A program made the translations under genes and the position numbers. Under the pieces are notes generated by a model. The model saw only the letters and a list, made by a program, of their open reading frames with translations. It was not told the origin of the DNA and did no database searches. Positions 9,065-17,103 of a DNA stretch of 64,000 bases are shown piece after piece; the first letter of the stretch is position 1; each line of letters begins with the position of its first letter. This DNA is from JAICMB01 sp963795935 (GTDB taxonomy: Bacteria > Acidobacteriota > Terriglobia > Bryobacterales > Bryobacteraceae), in NCBI GenBank assembly GCA_963795935.1, contig CAWCJO010000038.1, positions 1 to 64,000 on the forward strand. Direction: 5' to 3'.

Positions 9065-9179
9065 CATTGCACAAACGAACGATTTTGCAACAAGTCGGCC
9101 GTAGGCGGAATTCCTGGGCTTCTTGCGTTGCAAAAAGGTATTGCATTACTGGTTCGATTGGCGATACATTTGTGCAATG
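9065..9179. promoter_or_regulatory. Candidate res site and resolvase promoter region
   Basis: The gap between methyltransferase and resolvase holds repeated TTGCA/TGCAA half-sites. CATTGCACAAA (9065-9075) has its exact 11-bp inverse TTTGTGCAATG at 9169-9179. There are also internal dyads TTGCACAAA...TTTTGCAAC (9067-9091) and TTGCAAAAAGGTATTGCA (9129-9145). This spacing of paired sites next to a serine resolvase is what a res site looks like. A promoter overlaps it: TTGCAT (9141-9146), 18 bp, TACATT (9165-9170), 6 nt before the resolvase ATG, so the resolvase probably represses its own synthesis. Confidence 0.6.
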
Positions 9180-9755
9180 CTGATCGGGTACGCCAGAGTT
9201 TCTACCGACGACCAGGACACTGCGGCGCAAGCGGCAGCGTTGAAAGCTGCCGGCTGCGAGCGCATCTTTCGCGAGAAGGCCTCTGGTGGACGTTGGGACC
9301 GGCCCGAACTCCACCGGCTTCTCGATCAACTCCGAAAGGGCGACGTGCTGGCGGTGTGGAAACTCGACCGGCTCTCGCGCTCCCTTCGCGACGTGCTCAC
9401 CTTCATGGAGCGGCTTGGGGAAGCCGGGGCGGGATTTCGCAGTTTGACGGAAGCGATTGACACGACCACACCCGCGGGTCGAATGATGATGCAGATGGTC
9501 GGGGCTTTCGCGGAATTCGAAAAGGCCATGCTCAAGGAACGAACCAAAGCTGGATTGGATGCTGCCCGTGAGGAGGGCCGGATTGGCGGACGCCGTCCAA
9601 AGCTATCACCTCGGCAACAGGCAGAGATCCGAAAGATGGTTTCCAAAGGTCGGAAGACCGCAGCTGATGCCGCCCGACTGTTCAAAATCCATCCTGCCAC
9701 CGTATCGCGGTTGTTAGCACGGGAGCCGCGTTCCCGAACAGCGTATGCCAAATAA
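9177..9755 (+). CDS. tniR: Serine resolvase (Tn3/BinL-type) of the transposon
   Basis: ATG 9177 is chosen because the protein then begins MLIGYARVSTDDQDTAAQ, the canonical start of resolvase/invertase proteins; the longer frame from 9123 adds nonsense residues. The protein has 192 residues. The nucleophile is the Ser in YARVSTDDQ (residue 9), the conserved Arg pair is in KLDRLSRS, and the C-terminal helix-turn-helix spans residues about 145-185 (KTAADAARLFKIHPATVSRL). It would resolve cointegrates at the adjacent res site. The frame is intact, unlike the transposase and ATPase, and its last four codons lie in the right inverted repeat. Confidence 0.95.
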   Translation: MLIGYARVSTDDQDTAAQAAALKAAGCERIFREKASGGRWDRPELHRLLDQLRKGDVLAVWKLDRLSRSLRDVLTFMERLGEAGAGFRSLTEAIDTTTPAGRMMMQMVGAFAEFEKAMLKERTKAGLDAAREEGRIGGRRPKLSPRQQAEIRKMVSKGRKTAADAARLFKIHPATVSRLLAREPRSRTAYAK

Positions 9756-9793
9756 TGTTGACGGATCTATGCCATTTAATTCTGAAAGTGACA
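9743..9793 (-). repeat. Right terminal inverted repeat, 51 bp
   Basis: Exact reverse complement of 5506-5556. It includes the end of the resolvase gene (stop TAA 9753-9755) and terminates in GTGACA. Confidence 0.95.
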
Positions 9794-9815
9794 GCTAAAT
9801 CGACGTTGTTATACT
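9788..9815 (+). promoter_or_regulatory. Hybrid promoter formed at the right end of the transposon
   Basis: GTGACA at the very tip of the inverted repeat (9788-9793) lies 16 bp from TATACT (9810-9815) in the resident DNA, directed into the DUF2203 gene at 9898. It matches TTGACA at five of six positions. Before insertion the base pairs at the -35 spacing would have been GC-rich with no match. Confidence 0.5.
9794..9801. repeat. Right target-site duplication of the transposon
   Basis: GCTAAATC, the exact copy of 5498-5505. Confidence 0.85.
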
Positions 9816-9897
9816 CGACGGAGTGGGTGTGAAGAACGCTCCAGCGGTGGAGGCGGGCCGCGGACGCGGGCGCGTGTTTGGGGGGTAGATCGGAACG

Positions 9898-10347
9898 ATG
9901 CGCTACTTCACGCTGCAACAGGCGCAAAAGCTTCTGCCGGAAATTGAAGCGGCGATTCGCGAAGCCATACGATTGAAAGCCGAGTATGAAAACGCCGAAG
10001 CGGAGTTGCGGGCCGAGATCGAGCGCGTCGCGATGCTGGGCGGCGTGGATCTGGACCGCGCGGCTTTTGTGGAGCGGCGCTCGCGCCGGACGGCCATCGC
10101 CACGCGATTGAAGGAGCTGATCGACGGCATTCAGGATTTGGGTTGCCTGGTGAAGGACCTGGACATCGGCCTGATCGATTTTCCGGCGCTGTACCGCGGG
10201 GGCGAAGTGTATCTGTGCTGGAAGCTGGGCGAGAAGGGAATCGGGTTCTGGCACGGCGTGGAGGAGGGTTATCGCGGCCGCAAACCGATCGACCAGGAAT
10301 TCCTGGACGATCATCGCGGCGAGGAGCGGCGCGGCCCGCGCAATTGA
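9898..10347 (+). CDS. DUF2203 family protein
   Basis: A 149-residue protein that matches DUF2203 over its full length. The N-terminal half is helical and begins YFTLQQAQKLLPEIEAAIRE. The conserved C-terminal block reads KDLDIGLIDFPALYRGGEVY, then LCWKLGEKGIGFWHG. The family is cytoplasmic, common in Acidobacteriota, Chloroflexota and Firmicutes, and of unknown function. The gene is now read from just downstream of the transposon, so its expression may have changed. Its stop codon lies inside the next promoter. Confidence 0.85.
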   Translation: MRYFTLQQAQKLLPEIEAAIREAIRLKAEYENAEAELRAEIERVAMLGGVDLDRAAFVERRSRRTAIATRLKELIDGIQDLGCLVKDLDIGLIDFPALYRGGEVYLCWKLGEKGIGFWHGVEEGYRGRKPIDQEFLDDHRGEERRGPRN

Positions 10348-10373
10348 CACTGTTCGCACGCCGCCATTACACT
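10344..10373 (+). promoter_or_regulatory. Sigma70 promoter of the DUF507 gene
   Basis: TTGACA (10344-10349), 18 bp, TACACT (10368-10373), followed by a leader of about 26 nt to ATG 10406. The -35 overlaps the DUF2203 stop codon. It is the best consensus promoter in this part of the window. Confidence 0.65.
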
Positions 10374-10405
10374 AGCTTCAGCAACGCAACCCCCGACACC
10401 GCGAA

Positions 10406-10993
10406 ATGCTGATTGCCAGAGAATTCATCGCTTACTTGTCGCGCCAGCTCGTTCGCAGGCTGACGCCGCAGGTCATCGAGACGTCCGATCCGCAGGCCGC
10501 CGCCGGCGCGATCGCGAACATTGTCGAAGACGAGCTGGCGGTGGAAGATCGTCTGAACGACGAAGTCCGCGATTTGTTGAGCCAATACAGCGAGTACATG
10601 CGGCGCGAGAACGTCAGTTATCAGGAGATGTTCCGCCGCATTAAGAACACGCTGATTTCGCAGCGCAAGGTGATTCGCGCTTCGGGACGCGACAGTGGCG
10701 ACAACATGAAATTGTCGCGGGACAAGATCAACGACATCTCGCACAAGCTGGTGGCGGAATTCCGCAAATCGCGCGAATTCCGTCTGAAGAGGGACCAGAA
10801 CGACGTGCGGCTGGCGGTGGTGAAGGCGATGACGGAACTGCTGACCGCGGAAGAGAAGGTGGATCGCGCCGCGCGCACGAAGATCCGGACGCAGAAGAAG
10901 GACATTCCGGAGGGGACCGAGGAATGGGACCTGCTGCACCGCCGTTATTACGCCGAGGAATTGAAGAAGCTCGGCATCGATCTGAGCCGCTAG
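10406..10993 (+). CDS. Tandem DUF507 protein
   Basis: A 195-residue protein made of two DUF507 copies, residues about 1-92 and 101-195. Each starts with a KxSR/ARE-type helix (MLIAREFIAYLSRQLVRRL and MKLSRDKINDISHKLVAEF) and continues with an acidic-basic helical stretch. The second copy ends in EEWDLLHRRYYAEELKKLGI. The family occurs in Acidobacteriota, Aquificota and Deltaproteobacteria and its role is unknown. No membrane segment or catalytic motif is seen. It has its own promoter, and ribokinase follows 18 nt later, so they may share a transcript. Confidence 0.85.
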   Translation: MLIAREFIAYLSRQLVRRLTPQVIETSDPQAAAGAIANIVEDELAVEDRLNDEVRDLLSQYSEYMRRENVSYQEMFRRIKNTLISQRKVIRASGRDSGDNMKLSRDKINDISHKLVAEFRKSREFRLKRDQNDVRLAVVKAMTELLTAEEKVDRAARTKIRTQKKDIPEGTEEWDLLHRRYYAEELKKLGIDLSR

Positions 10994-11011
10994 GGGCAGC
11001 GGCGCCGCGAG

Positions 11012-11941
11012 ATGGACGCGATCGTGGTAGCGGGAAGCCTCAACATGGACTTCGTCGTGCGCGTGGAGCGGCTGCCGGCGCCGGGCGAAACCACGCTGGG
11101 GCGCGATTTCCAGATGCTGCCCGGCGGCAAGGGCGGCAATCAGGCGTGCGCGGCGGCAAAGCTCGCGGGCGACGGCTTGAGCACTCGCATGATCGGGCGC
11201 GTGGGCCACGATGTTTTCGGCGATCATCTGAAGGCGAGCCTGGCGGCGGCGGGCGTGGATGTGGGCGCGGTACACGCGACGCGATCGCAGCCGAGCGGCG
11301 TGGCGCTGATCTGGGTGGATCGGGCGGGGCAGAATTCGATCGTGGTGGCGGCGGGCGCGAACGGGACGCTGGCGGCGGCGGATGTGGAGGCGATGAGGCC
11401 GTCGTTCCGAGGCGCGCGCTTTGCGCTATTGCAGCTTGAAACGCCGCTCGAAACAGTGGCGGCGGCCCTGAAGTTGGCGCGGGAGGAACGCGCCCGGACG
11501 ATGCTGGATCCGGCGCCGGCGCAGGCGCTGCCGGCGGAGATGCTGCGGCGAGTGGATATTTTGACGCCGAACGAGACGGAGGCGTCGATTCTTCTGGGGG
11601 AGGCGCCGGCGCGGTTTTCGCGGGAGGAAGCTCCGCGGGTGGCGCGGCGGGTGCGCGAACTGGGGCCGCGCGCGGTGGTGCTGAAGCTGGGAGATCGGGG
11701 CTGCTTTTATCTGGACGAGGTGAGCGCCATTTTCAGCCCGGCGTTTGCGGTCGCGGCGGTGGACGCGACGGCGGCCGGAGATATTTTCAACGCGGCGCTG
11801 GCGGTGGCGCTGGCCGAAGAGAGGCCGATTGAAGAGGCGCTGCGATTCGCGAATGCGGCGGCGGCGATCTCGGTGACGCGCGCGGGGGCGCAGAGCTCCG
11901 TGCCGACGCGCGCCGAGGTGGACGAGTTTTTGAGGCGATAG
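11012..11941 (+). CDS. rbsK: Ribokinase (PfkB family carbohydrate kinase)
   Basis: A 309-residue protein that phosphorylates ribose or a related sugar at the 5-position with ATP. PfkB signature 1 is seen as LPGGKGGNQACAAAKLAG, the ribokinase substrate-binding NxD is in VAGSLNMDFVVRV, and ILTPNETEASILLGE is typical of RbsK. The active-site loop reads DATAAGDIFNAALAVAL, where the usual GAGD is AAGD; the catalytic Asp is kept. Length fits the family. There is no ribose transporter or RbsR nearby, so the substrate is uncertain. Its last 235 bases are overlapped on the other strand by the membrane-protein frame. Confidence 0.85.
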   Translation: MDAIVVAGSLNMDFVVRVERLPAPGETTLGRDFQMLPGGKGGNQACAAAKLAGDGLSTRMIGRVGHDVFGDHLKASLAAAGVDVGAVHATRSQPSGVALIWVDRAGQNSIVVAAGANGTLAAADVEAMRPSFRGARFALLQLETPLETVAAALKLAREERARTMLDPAPAQALPAEMLRRVDILTPNETEASILLGEAPARFSREEAPRVARRVRELGPRAVVLKLGDRGCFYLDEVSAIFSPAFAVAAVDATAAGDIFNAALAVALAEERPIEEALRFANAAAAISVTRAGAQSSVPTRAEVDEFLRR

Positions 11942-13538
11942 AGGACGTAATCTTCGTTTGTGTACGCGGGCGTTGGGGCGCCGAGCGCGTCGTGTTTCTG
12001 GAGCACGACGTAATCGATGCCGAGCGCGGCGAAGCGATTCAGGTTGGCCGCGATATCGCGACCGGACATGGTCGACTGCCAGCGCGTCCACCACTCTTCC
12101 GCGAACGAGCGGAAATAATTCAACTGGCCGCCGGCTTTCCAATCGACATACACGGCGCGGACGGCCTCGGCGCGGAAGCGGCCGGGATAGAGCGCGCGGC
12201 CAGCGTCGGGGAACAGGAACATCGCGTTTTTGGGGGTGTTGGCGCGGGCGTATTGGGCGAGTTGGCGGAGCTCGCGCATAGGCGGATGGGGATAATTTTC
12301 GACGCGGCCGAGGAAGGGAATTGCGAAGTAAGGCGCGATGGCGGCCGTCGCGAGAGCCGCGATGGCGAATTTGCGGCGCGTGATCGCCAGAGCGGCGGTG
12401 GCCAAGGCGGCCAGCGCGAACGCGAGCAGCAGACGGCGGGCGGTGATGTCGATGAGGACGGTCTGCAACGGGATTGCGAACACGAGGGCAAACCACAGGA
12501 TGGATTCGCACCAGGCAGTCGGCCGCATGGGGCGCTCCATGGCGCGCGCGGCGGCGGCGGAGGCGAGAATGACGGCGAAGGCGGTGACGAAGAGAAGCGA
12601 GCGGGCGGGCTGGATTTGCGGCATCAGCGCCCACTTTAATTTTTCGGTCAGGAGATAGGATAGGGGGACGCTCAGAATGCCGATCGCCGGCGTTGCGATG
12701 GCGAAGAGGCGGCCGCCGCGGGGACGCAAGCGCAGGAACGCCGCGAGGGAGGCGGCCCAGAGAAAGATATATTGCCACAGGAGAGAACCGGCCCAGGTCG
12801 AGACCCAGTTGTAGGAGGCGCGCAGGCGCTCGAGTTTTTCCCATTGCGGATCGATGCGCGCGAAGAAGGGCTGGGATTCGGTGGCGCCGGCTTGAAATCG
12901 CGATGCGGCCACAAGGACAAGGCAGGCGGCGGCGAAGGGCAGCAAGATTTTATAATCGCGGCGGCGGATGGCGACGATGAAGAGAACGATCCAGACGGGG
13001 ATCGTTGTCGGCGCATGGTACAGGAAGGCGACGGCGGCGGAGCAGGCGGCGGGCAACAGCGCTCGCGCGCGCGGCCAGGCCGATGGCGAGAAAGAGCAGG
13101 CCGAGCGCGAAGCCGCGGGGGTCCGGCTCATACTCGAAGGTCAGCACGGCGGGGCCGGCGATCGCGGCGCCTAGACCGAAGCATGCGGCCGTGAGCAGGG
13201 AGGCGCGGCGGGAGAGGGGGAACGATCGGGCCAGCAGATACACTCCGAGGAGTTCGAGCGCGCGGAACACGATTTGCTCGGCGAGGAGCATGGCTTCGAA
13301 CGACGTGCGCGTTGCCCAGCGCAGGGCGATGGCGGTCTCGTCGTAGATGGTGAATGACAGGTGCGGCTTGGAGGCGACGAGATCGCGTTGCAGGGCGGAT
13401 GGGTCCCAGATGCGTTCCAGCATGGGGACGTAGATTTGCGGTGTCCTGCTGCAGCCAGGTGTGGCCGGGAAACTGGAAAAAACCGAGGAGCGTGAGGGCG
13501 GAGATGGAGGCGAGGACAGCGGCTTGGGGGCGCGTCAT
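11707..13538 (-). CDS. Polytopic membrane protein, GT-C/GT39-like, two frameshifts
   Basis: ATG 13538 overlaps the TPR stop codon (ATGA), so the two genes are translationally coupled. The first frame reads MTRPQAAVLASISALTLLGF and FPGHTWLQQDT. A shift near 13443 leads to QIYVPMLERIWDPSALQRD and a further shift near 13080 to about eight hydrophobic segments. The soluble C-terminal part contains FPDAGRALYPGRFRAEAVRA and FAALGIDYVVLQKHD. This layout resembles GT-C glycosyltransferases and related uncharacterised acidobacterial membrane proteins; no catalytic Asp-Glu motif is certain. The open frame continues antisense through the end of ribokinase to 11707, but the last ~78 residues are Ala/Ser-rich and may not be real. 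A natural end near 11942 (YVLYRLKN) is likely. Confidence 0.6.
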
Positions 13539-14218
13539 TGCGCCGGAGTTTTATCCAATTGCTGTTTGGCCCAGAGGCGGTTGGGGTTGAGCTCGACCGC
13601 TTTCGCGAGGGCGCTGCGGGCCTCCGCGGTCTTGTTCTCCTTGCGCAGCGCGATGCCGAGCCAGAGATACGCGTCGGCCGATTTGGGGTCCAACTGAATG
13701 GCCTTTTGGAAATCCTTTATGGCGAGGTCGATGCCGCCGCCGAGCGCCGCCGGCAAGTAGTAGTTGCCGACGCCGTGGCTGAGGTAGTTGGCGGCCGCTT
13801 TGGGGTCCAGCTCGATGGCGCGGTTCACCTCCGAGAGCGCGCAGTTGCCGTATTTGAGCGCCGCCAGACCGTTGCTCGAAATCATTTGGCCGCAGAGCGT
13901 GCCGCGGATGCGATGATACTCGGCGGAATCGGGCTTCAGGGCGGTGGCTTTTTCGGCGGCTTGAATTCCAGCCTCGGCGTGGGTTTTGGCCTGCGCCTTG
14001 TCCTTGAGCTCGATGGCGACCTCGGCGGCGTAGGATTCGGCCAGGGCGAGGCGATATTGCGCGGCGGCGTCGTTGGGCTGCTTGTCGGCGGCGGCGTGAA
14101 ACTCTGCGGCCATGCGGTCCAGGGCCGCGCGGTCCTGCCTGTCGCGGGCTTGTTGCAGATCGGGCAATCCGGCAAGGGAGGCTAAGGACGCGAGCAGCGA
14201 GGTGAGGACAAGGCGCAT
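13535..14218 (-). CDS. Secreted TPR-repeat protein
   Basis: Start 14218 (MRLVLTSLLASLASLAGLPD) is preferred over 14227, because a TAGAAT -10 box at 14229-14234 lies too close to the earlier ATG. The 227-residue protein has a signal peptide and then about four TPR helices pairs; the clearest are AIKDFQKAIQLDPKSADAYL and ARSALAKAVELNPNRLWAKQ. It probably acts as a periplasmic protein-protein adaptor. It is coupled by a 4-nt overlap to the membrane-protein gene, so the two products may work together, for example in surface glycan assembly. No enzymatic motif is seen. Confidence 0.8.
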   Translation of the reverse strand: MRLVLTSLLASLASLAGLPDLQQARDRQDRAALDRMAAEFHAAADKQPNDAAAQYRLALAESYAAEVAIELKDKAQAKTHAEAGIQAAEKATALKPDSAEYHRIRGTLCGQMISSNGLAALKYGNCALSEVNRAIELDPKAAANYLSHGVGNYYLPAALGGGIDLAIKDFQKAIQLDPKSADAYLWLGIALRKENKTAEARSALAKAVELNPNRLWAKQQLDKTPAQ

Positions 14219-14259
14219 TGACATCATTATTCTATCGACGAACGGGCGGCCGGGCGCAG

Positions 14260-14265
14260 TACACT
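14260..14265 (+). promoter_or_regulatory. Probable -10 box ahead of the 14273 gene
   Basis: TACACT at 14260-14265 ends 7 nt before ATG 14273. TCGACG at 14235-14240 is a weak -35 with 19-bp spacing. The arrangement again suggests a near-leaderless transcript. Confidence 0.35.
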
Positions 14266-14272
14266 CTGTTTT

Positions 14273-14738
14273 ATGAACATCGGGGATAGCGCATTCGTTT
14301 CCGGTTACGTCACGCAGGACAAGTTCATTCTAGGGCGAACGCTGGAGGCCATGGAAGAGATTTTAGGGTTCGAGCGGGGCCGTTTCCGGCAGGGCATCTC
14401 GGTCGCTGGCGCTGGATCGGCTGCCGTTGAAGAACGAGTTCCAGCTGGCCGCGTATTCCATGATCGCGGAGCATCGCTTTCAGCTTCCAACGGACCTGAA
14501 CATCGATAAGATCAAGGAGAACGCGGCGGCGGCGTGGTCGCTGAAGGGACCGGATCGGCTCGTCAAGGTGTTCGCTGAGATTCGGCACGACCCCAAGCTC
14601 CCGCTTGACGATCAATATCCTCCGGGCAAGGGCGCGCCGCAATGGAAATTGCTGACGCCAATTCCCGCGACCTGCATCGCCGTTGTGCATGGGTATCCGG
14701 GCGGCCGCTATCAACTCGCCAGGGCGAGCGGGATTTAA
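14273..14738 (+). CDS. Unrecognised conserved-looking protein, one frameshift
   Basis: ATG 14273 gives MNIGDSAFVSGYVTQDKFIL and LEAMEEILGFERGRFRQG. A single-base shift near 14398 continues as RSLALDRLPLKNEFQLAAYS, and then IAEHRFQLPTDLNIDKIKE to TAA at 14736-14738, about 155 residues in all. The joined sequence is soluble with mixed helix and strand and a Pro/Gly-rich end. I do not recognise the family. Enoyl-CoA hydratase starts 6 nt later, so the gene may be the first of that operon. Codon use resembles its neighbours. Confidence 0.55.
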
Positions 14739-14744
14739 TTCGCC

Positions 14745-15530
14745 GTGCCGTATCGAAACATCGGGTTTACGGGTGGTTCGGACGGGATCGCGACGATCGC
14801 GATTGAACGGCCGGAGAAGCTCAACGCGCTCGATATGGCCACGATGGGCGAGCTTGATGAGGCATTTGCGCGGGTGGAACGCGAGGATGCGCATCGCGGA
14901 TTGATCGTGACGGGGGCGGGAGAGAAAGCGTTCATTGCGGGGGCCGATATTAACGAACTCATCGGAGCCACGCCGCTCGAAGGCCAGGCGCGCTGCCTTC
15001 GCGATCAGGCCATCCTGGGGCGGCTGGAGACCATGGGCAAGCCGTCAATTGCGGCCATCAACGGGTACGCTCTCGGCGGCGGGCTGGAGCTCGCGATGTG
15101 CTGCTCTCTACGCGTGGCGGCGCGGACGGCGATGCTGGGGTTGCCCGAGATCAAGATCGGCGTGTTCCCGGCGAACGGAGGAACGCAGCGGCTGCCGCGC
15201 TTGGTGGGCCGCGGGCGCGCGCTCGAAATGATGCTGACGGGGCGGCCCATCGACGCGGTCGAGGCGTTTCGTATCGGGCTGGTCAATCATGTTGTCGAGC
15301 CCGGTGAGCTACTCGTTTTCTGCCGCGATCTGCTGCGCGGCATTCTCGAAAACGCGCCGGTAGCCGCCGCTTGTATTCTCGAATGCGTGGATGTTGGGAT
15401 GCGCCGCGGGATCGAAGAAGGGCTGCGGCGCGAGGCGGCGTGCTATGCGGTAACATCGGCGAGCGACGATCGCAGAGAAGGGATCGCGGCGTTTCTCGAG
15501 AAGCGGCGGCCGGCGTTTCGGGGCAAGTGA
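14745..15530 (+). CDS. Enoyl-CoA hydratase/isomerase (crotonase family)
   Basis: Start GTG 14745. The 261-residue protein adds water across the double bond of an enoyl-CoA, or carries out a related crotonase reaction, in the cytoplasm. Oxyanion-hole segments are seen as KAFIAGADINEL and NGYALGGGLELAMCC. The two catalytic glutamates of hydratases are present, in GGGLELAM and LPEIKIGVFPANGGTQRLPR, which favours true hydratase activity over an isomerase. Its stop codon shares a base with the CoA-transferase start (TGATG), so the two are coupled. Together they suggest breakdown of an acid through its CoA thioester. Confidence 0.9.
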   Translation: MPYRNIGFTGGSDGIATIAIERPEKLNALDMATMGELDEAFARVEREDAHRGLIVTGAGEKAFIAGADINELIGATPLEGQARCLRDQAILGRLETMGKPSIAAINGYALGGGLELAMCCSLRVAARTAMLGLPEIKIGVFPANGGTQRLPRLVGRGRALEMMLTGRPIDAVEAFRIGLVNHVVEPGELLVFCRDLLRGILENAPVAAACILECVDVGMRRGIEEGLRREAACYAVTSASDDRREGIAAFLEKRRPAFRGK

Positions 15531-17103
15531 TGCCTTCCGTTCTGGAGAAGCCGGTGGTGACGGCGACGCAAGCGGCGGGGCTGATCCGCGATGGAGCGAC
15601 GGTCGCAATCGGGGGCTCGGGCGCGGGGCATTCGATTCCGGAGCGCGTGCTGGAGGCGATCGGGCGTCGCTTCCGGGATTCGTCGGCGCCCCGGGATATG
15701 ACGCTGCTGCACGCCTTCGGCGTGGGCAATCAAAAGGACCGCGGGCTGGAGCACATGGCCCATGCCGGGATGTACCGGCGCGTGATCGGCGGGCATTGGT
15801 CGATGTCGCCGTCGATGGCGAAGCTGGCGGGGCGCAATCTGTTCGAGGCGTATTGCCTGCCGGCGGGAATCATCGTCCAACTATTTCACGCCGCCGCATC
15901 GGGCAGCCCGGGATGGATCAGCGAAATCGGGCTGCGCACGTTTATCGATCCGCGGGTGGGAAGGCGGCAGACTGAATGCGCGGGCGCAAGAGAACATCGT
16001 CGAGTTGTGGGAACGCAACGGCAAGGAATATCTTTTTTATCCGGCGATTCCGATCGATGTGGCGCTGATCCGCGCGGCGGAGGCGGACGAAGAAGGAAAC
16101 CTCAGCATGCACGAAGAGGTCGCGCCGTGGGATAACTGCGCCATGGCGCAGGCGGCGCGGGCTGGCGGGTGGAATCACGATCGCGCAGGTGAAGCGCATC
16201 GTTCCGGCGCGCAGCCTCGATCCGCGGCGGGTGCGCGTGCCGGGAATTTTCGTCGATTATTTGGTGGTCGATTCCGCGCAGGGTATGACTTACGAGATCG
16301 ACTACGATGCGGCGCTATGCGGCGAGGCGCGCAAGCCGGAGTGCGAATTTGCGTCCTTTCCGTTCAGCGTGCGCAAGGCGATCGCGCGGCGCGCCGCAAT
16401 GGAGCTGTACCCCGGGGCGGTGCTGAATCTCGGCTTCGGCGTGCCGGATGGGGTCATGAAAGTGGCGCGCGAGCAGGGCTTCGCCGGTCAAGTTGTCCCG
16501 ACAATCGAGCAGGGGCAGATCGGCGGGATACCGGCCGAGGGACTTGAATTTGGCGCCGTGTACAACAGCACGGCGATCGTCGAGACCGGCCGCCAGTTCG
16601 CGTTTTATCATGGCCGCGGGGTTGACATCGCGTTCCTGGGGTTTGCCGAGATCGACGCTGAGGGCAACGTGAACGTGAGCAAGATCGAGTCGGCGATCAT
16701 CGGTACGGGCGGGTTTATCGACATTTCGCAGAAGGCGCGTAAGGTCGTGTTCTGCGGGACGCTGGCGGTGCGCGCAGGGTCTACGATCGAGGATGGCGAA
16801 GTTCGCTTTGAAGCCGCCGGCGCGCCGAAATTTCTTCCCCGCGTTCATCAGATCACGTTCAGCGGCGCGCGCGCATTGGAGTGCGGACAGACGGTGCTGT
16901 ACGTTACTGAAGCCGCCGTGTTCGGGCTGACGCGCGAGGGCGTCACGCTGGAGGAGATCGCTCCGGGTCTCGATTTGGAGCGGGACATTGCGCCGCGCAT
17001 GGGCTTCCATCCGCGCGTGGCGGAGAATTGCCGCGAGATGGCGCGCGAGCTGTTCCTCGAAGCTTTGCCACCGGCGCATTTGTTCGCGGCCTTCAACTCT
17101 TAG
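15530..17103 (+). CDS. Propionate/acetate CoA-transferase-like (YdiF/Pct type), two frameshifts
   Basis: ATG 15530 reads MPSVLEKPVVTATQAAGLIR. The alpha half contains VAIGGSGAGHSIPERVLEAI and HAFGVGNQKDRGLEHMAH. Shifts near 15955 and 16160 join it through ERNGKEYLFYPAIPIDVALI to the beta half with MELYPGAVLNLGFGVPDGV. The catalytic glutamate is expected in the segment VVPTIEQGQIGGIPAEG, as in family I single-chain CoA-transferases, and IAFLGFAEIDAEGNVNVSKI is also typical. The rejoined length of about 520 residues fits the family. It moves CoA between short-chain acyl-CoA and a free acid. It overlaps the hydratase gene by one base and abuts the O-methyltransferase gene. Confidence 0.8.

Larger units (their letters stand above)
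5506..9793 (+). mobile_element. Complete Tn552/Tn402-like transposon (4288 bp) with methyltransferase cargo
   Basis: The element is bounded by perfect 51-bp inverted repeats and an 8-bp target duplication. In order it carries a DDE transposase (tniA-like), an AAA ATPase (tniB-like), a class I methyltransferase and a serine resolvase, all on the plus strand. The ends begin TGTCACTTTCAGAA, resembling the TGTCATTTTCAGAA ends of Tn402. No tniQ is seen; Tn552 also has only transposase, ATPase and resolvase as its core. GC is lower than in the flanking genes. Transposase and ATPase reading frames are broken by several single-base shifts while resolvase and ends are intact, so the copy may be immobile, or the indels may be sequence errors. 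It lies in the gap between the FecR gene and the DUF2203 gene. Confidence 0.9.

Noticed and set aside
8085..9329. 414-residue open frame on the minus strand across the methyltransferase and resolvase genes
   Set aside because: It is antisense to two genes with clear motifs, has no ribosome binding site and shows no family similarity.
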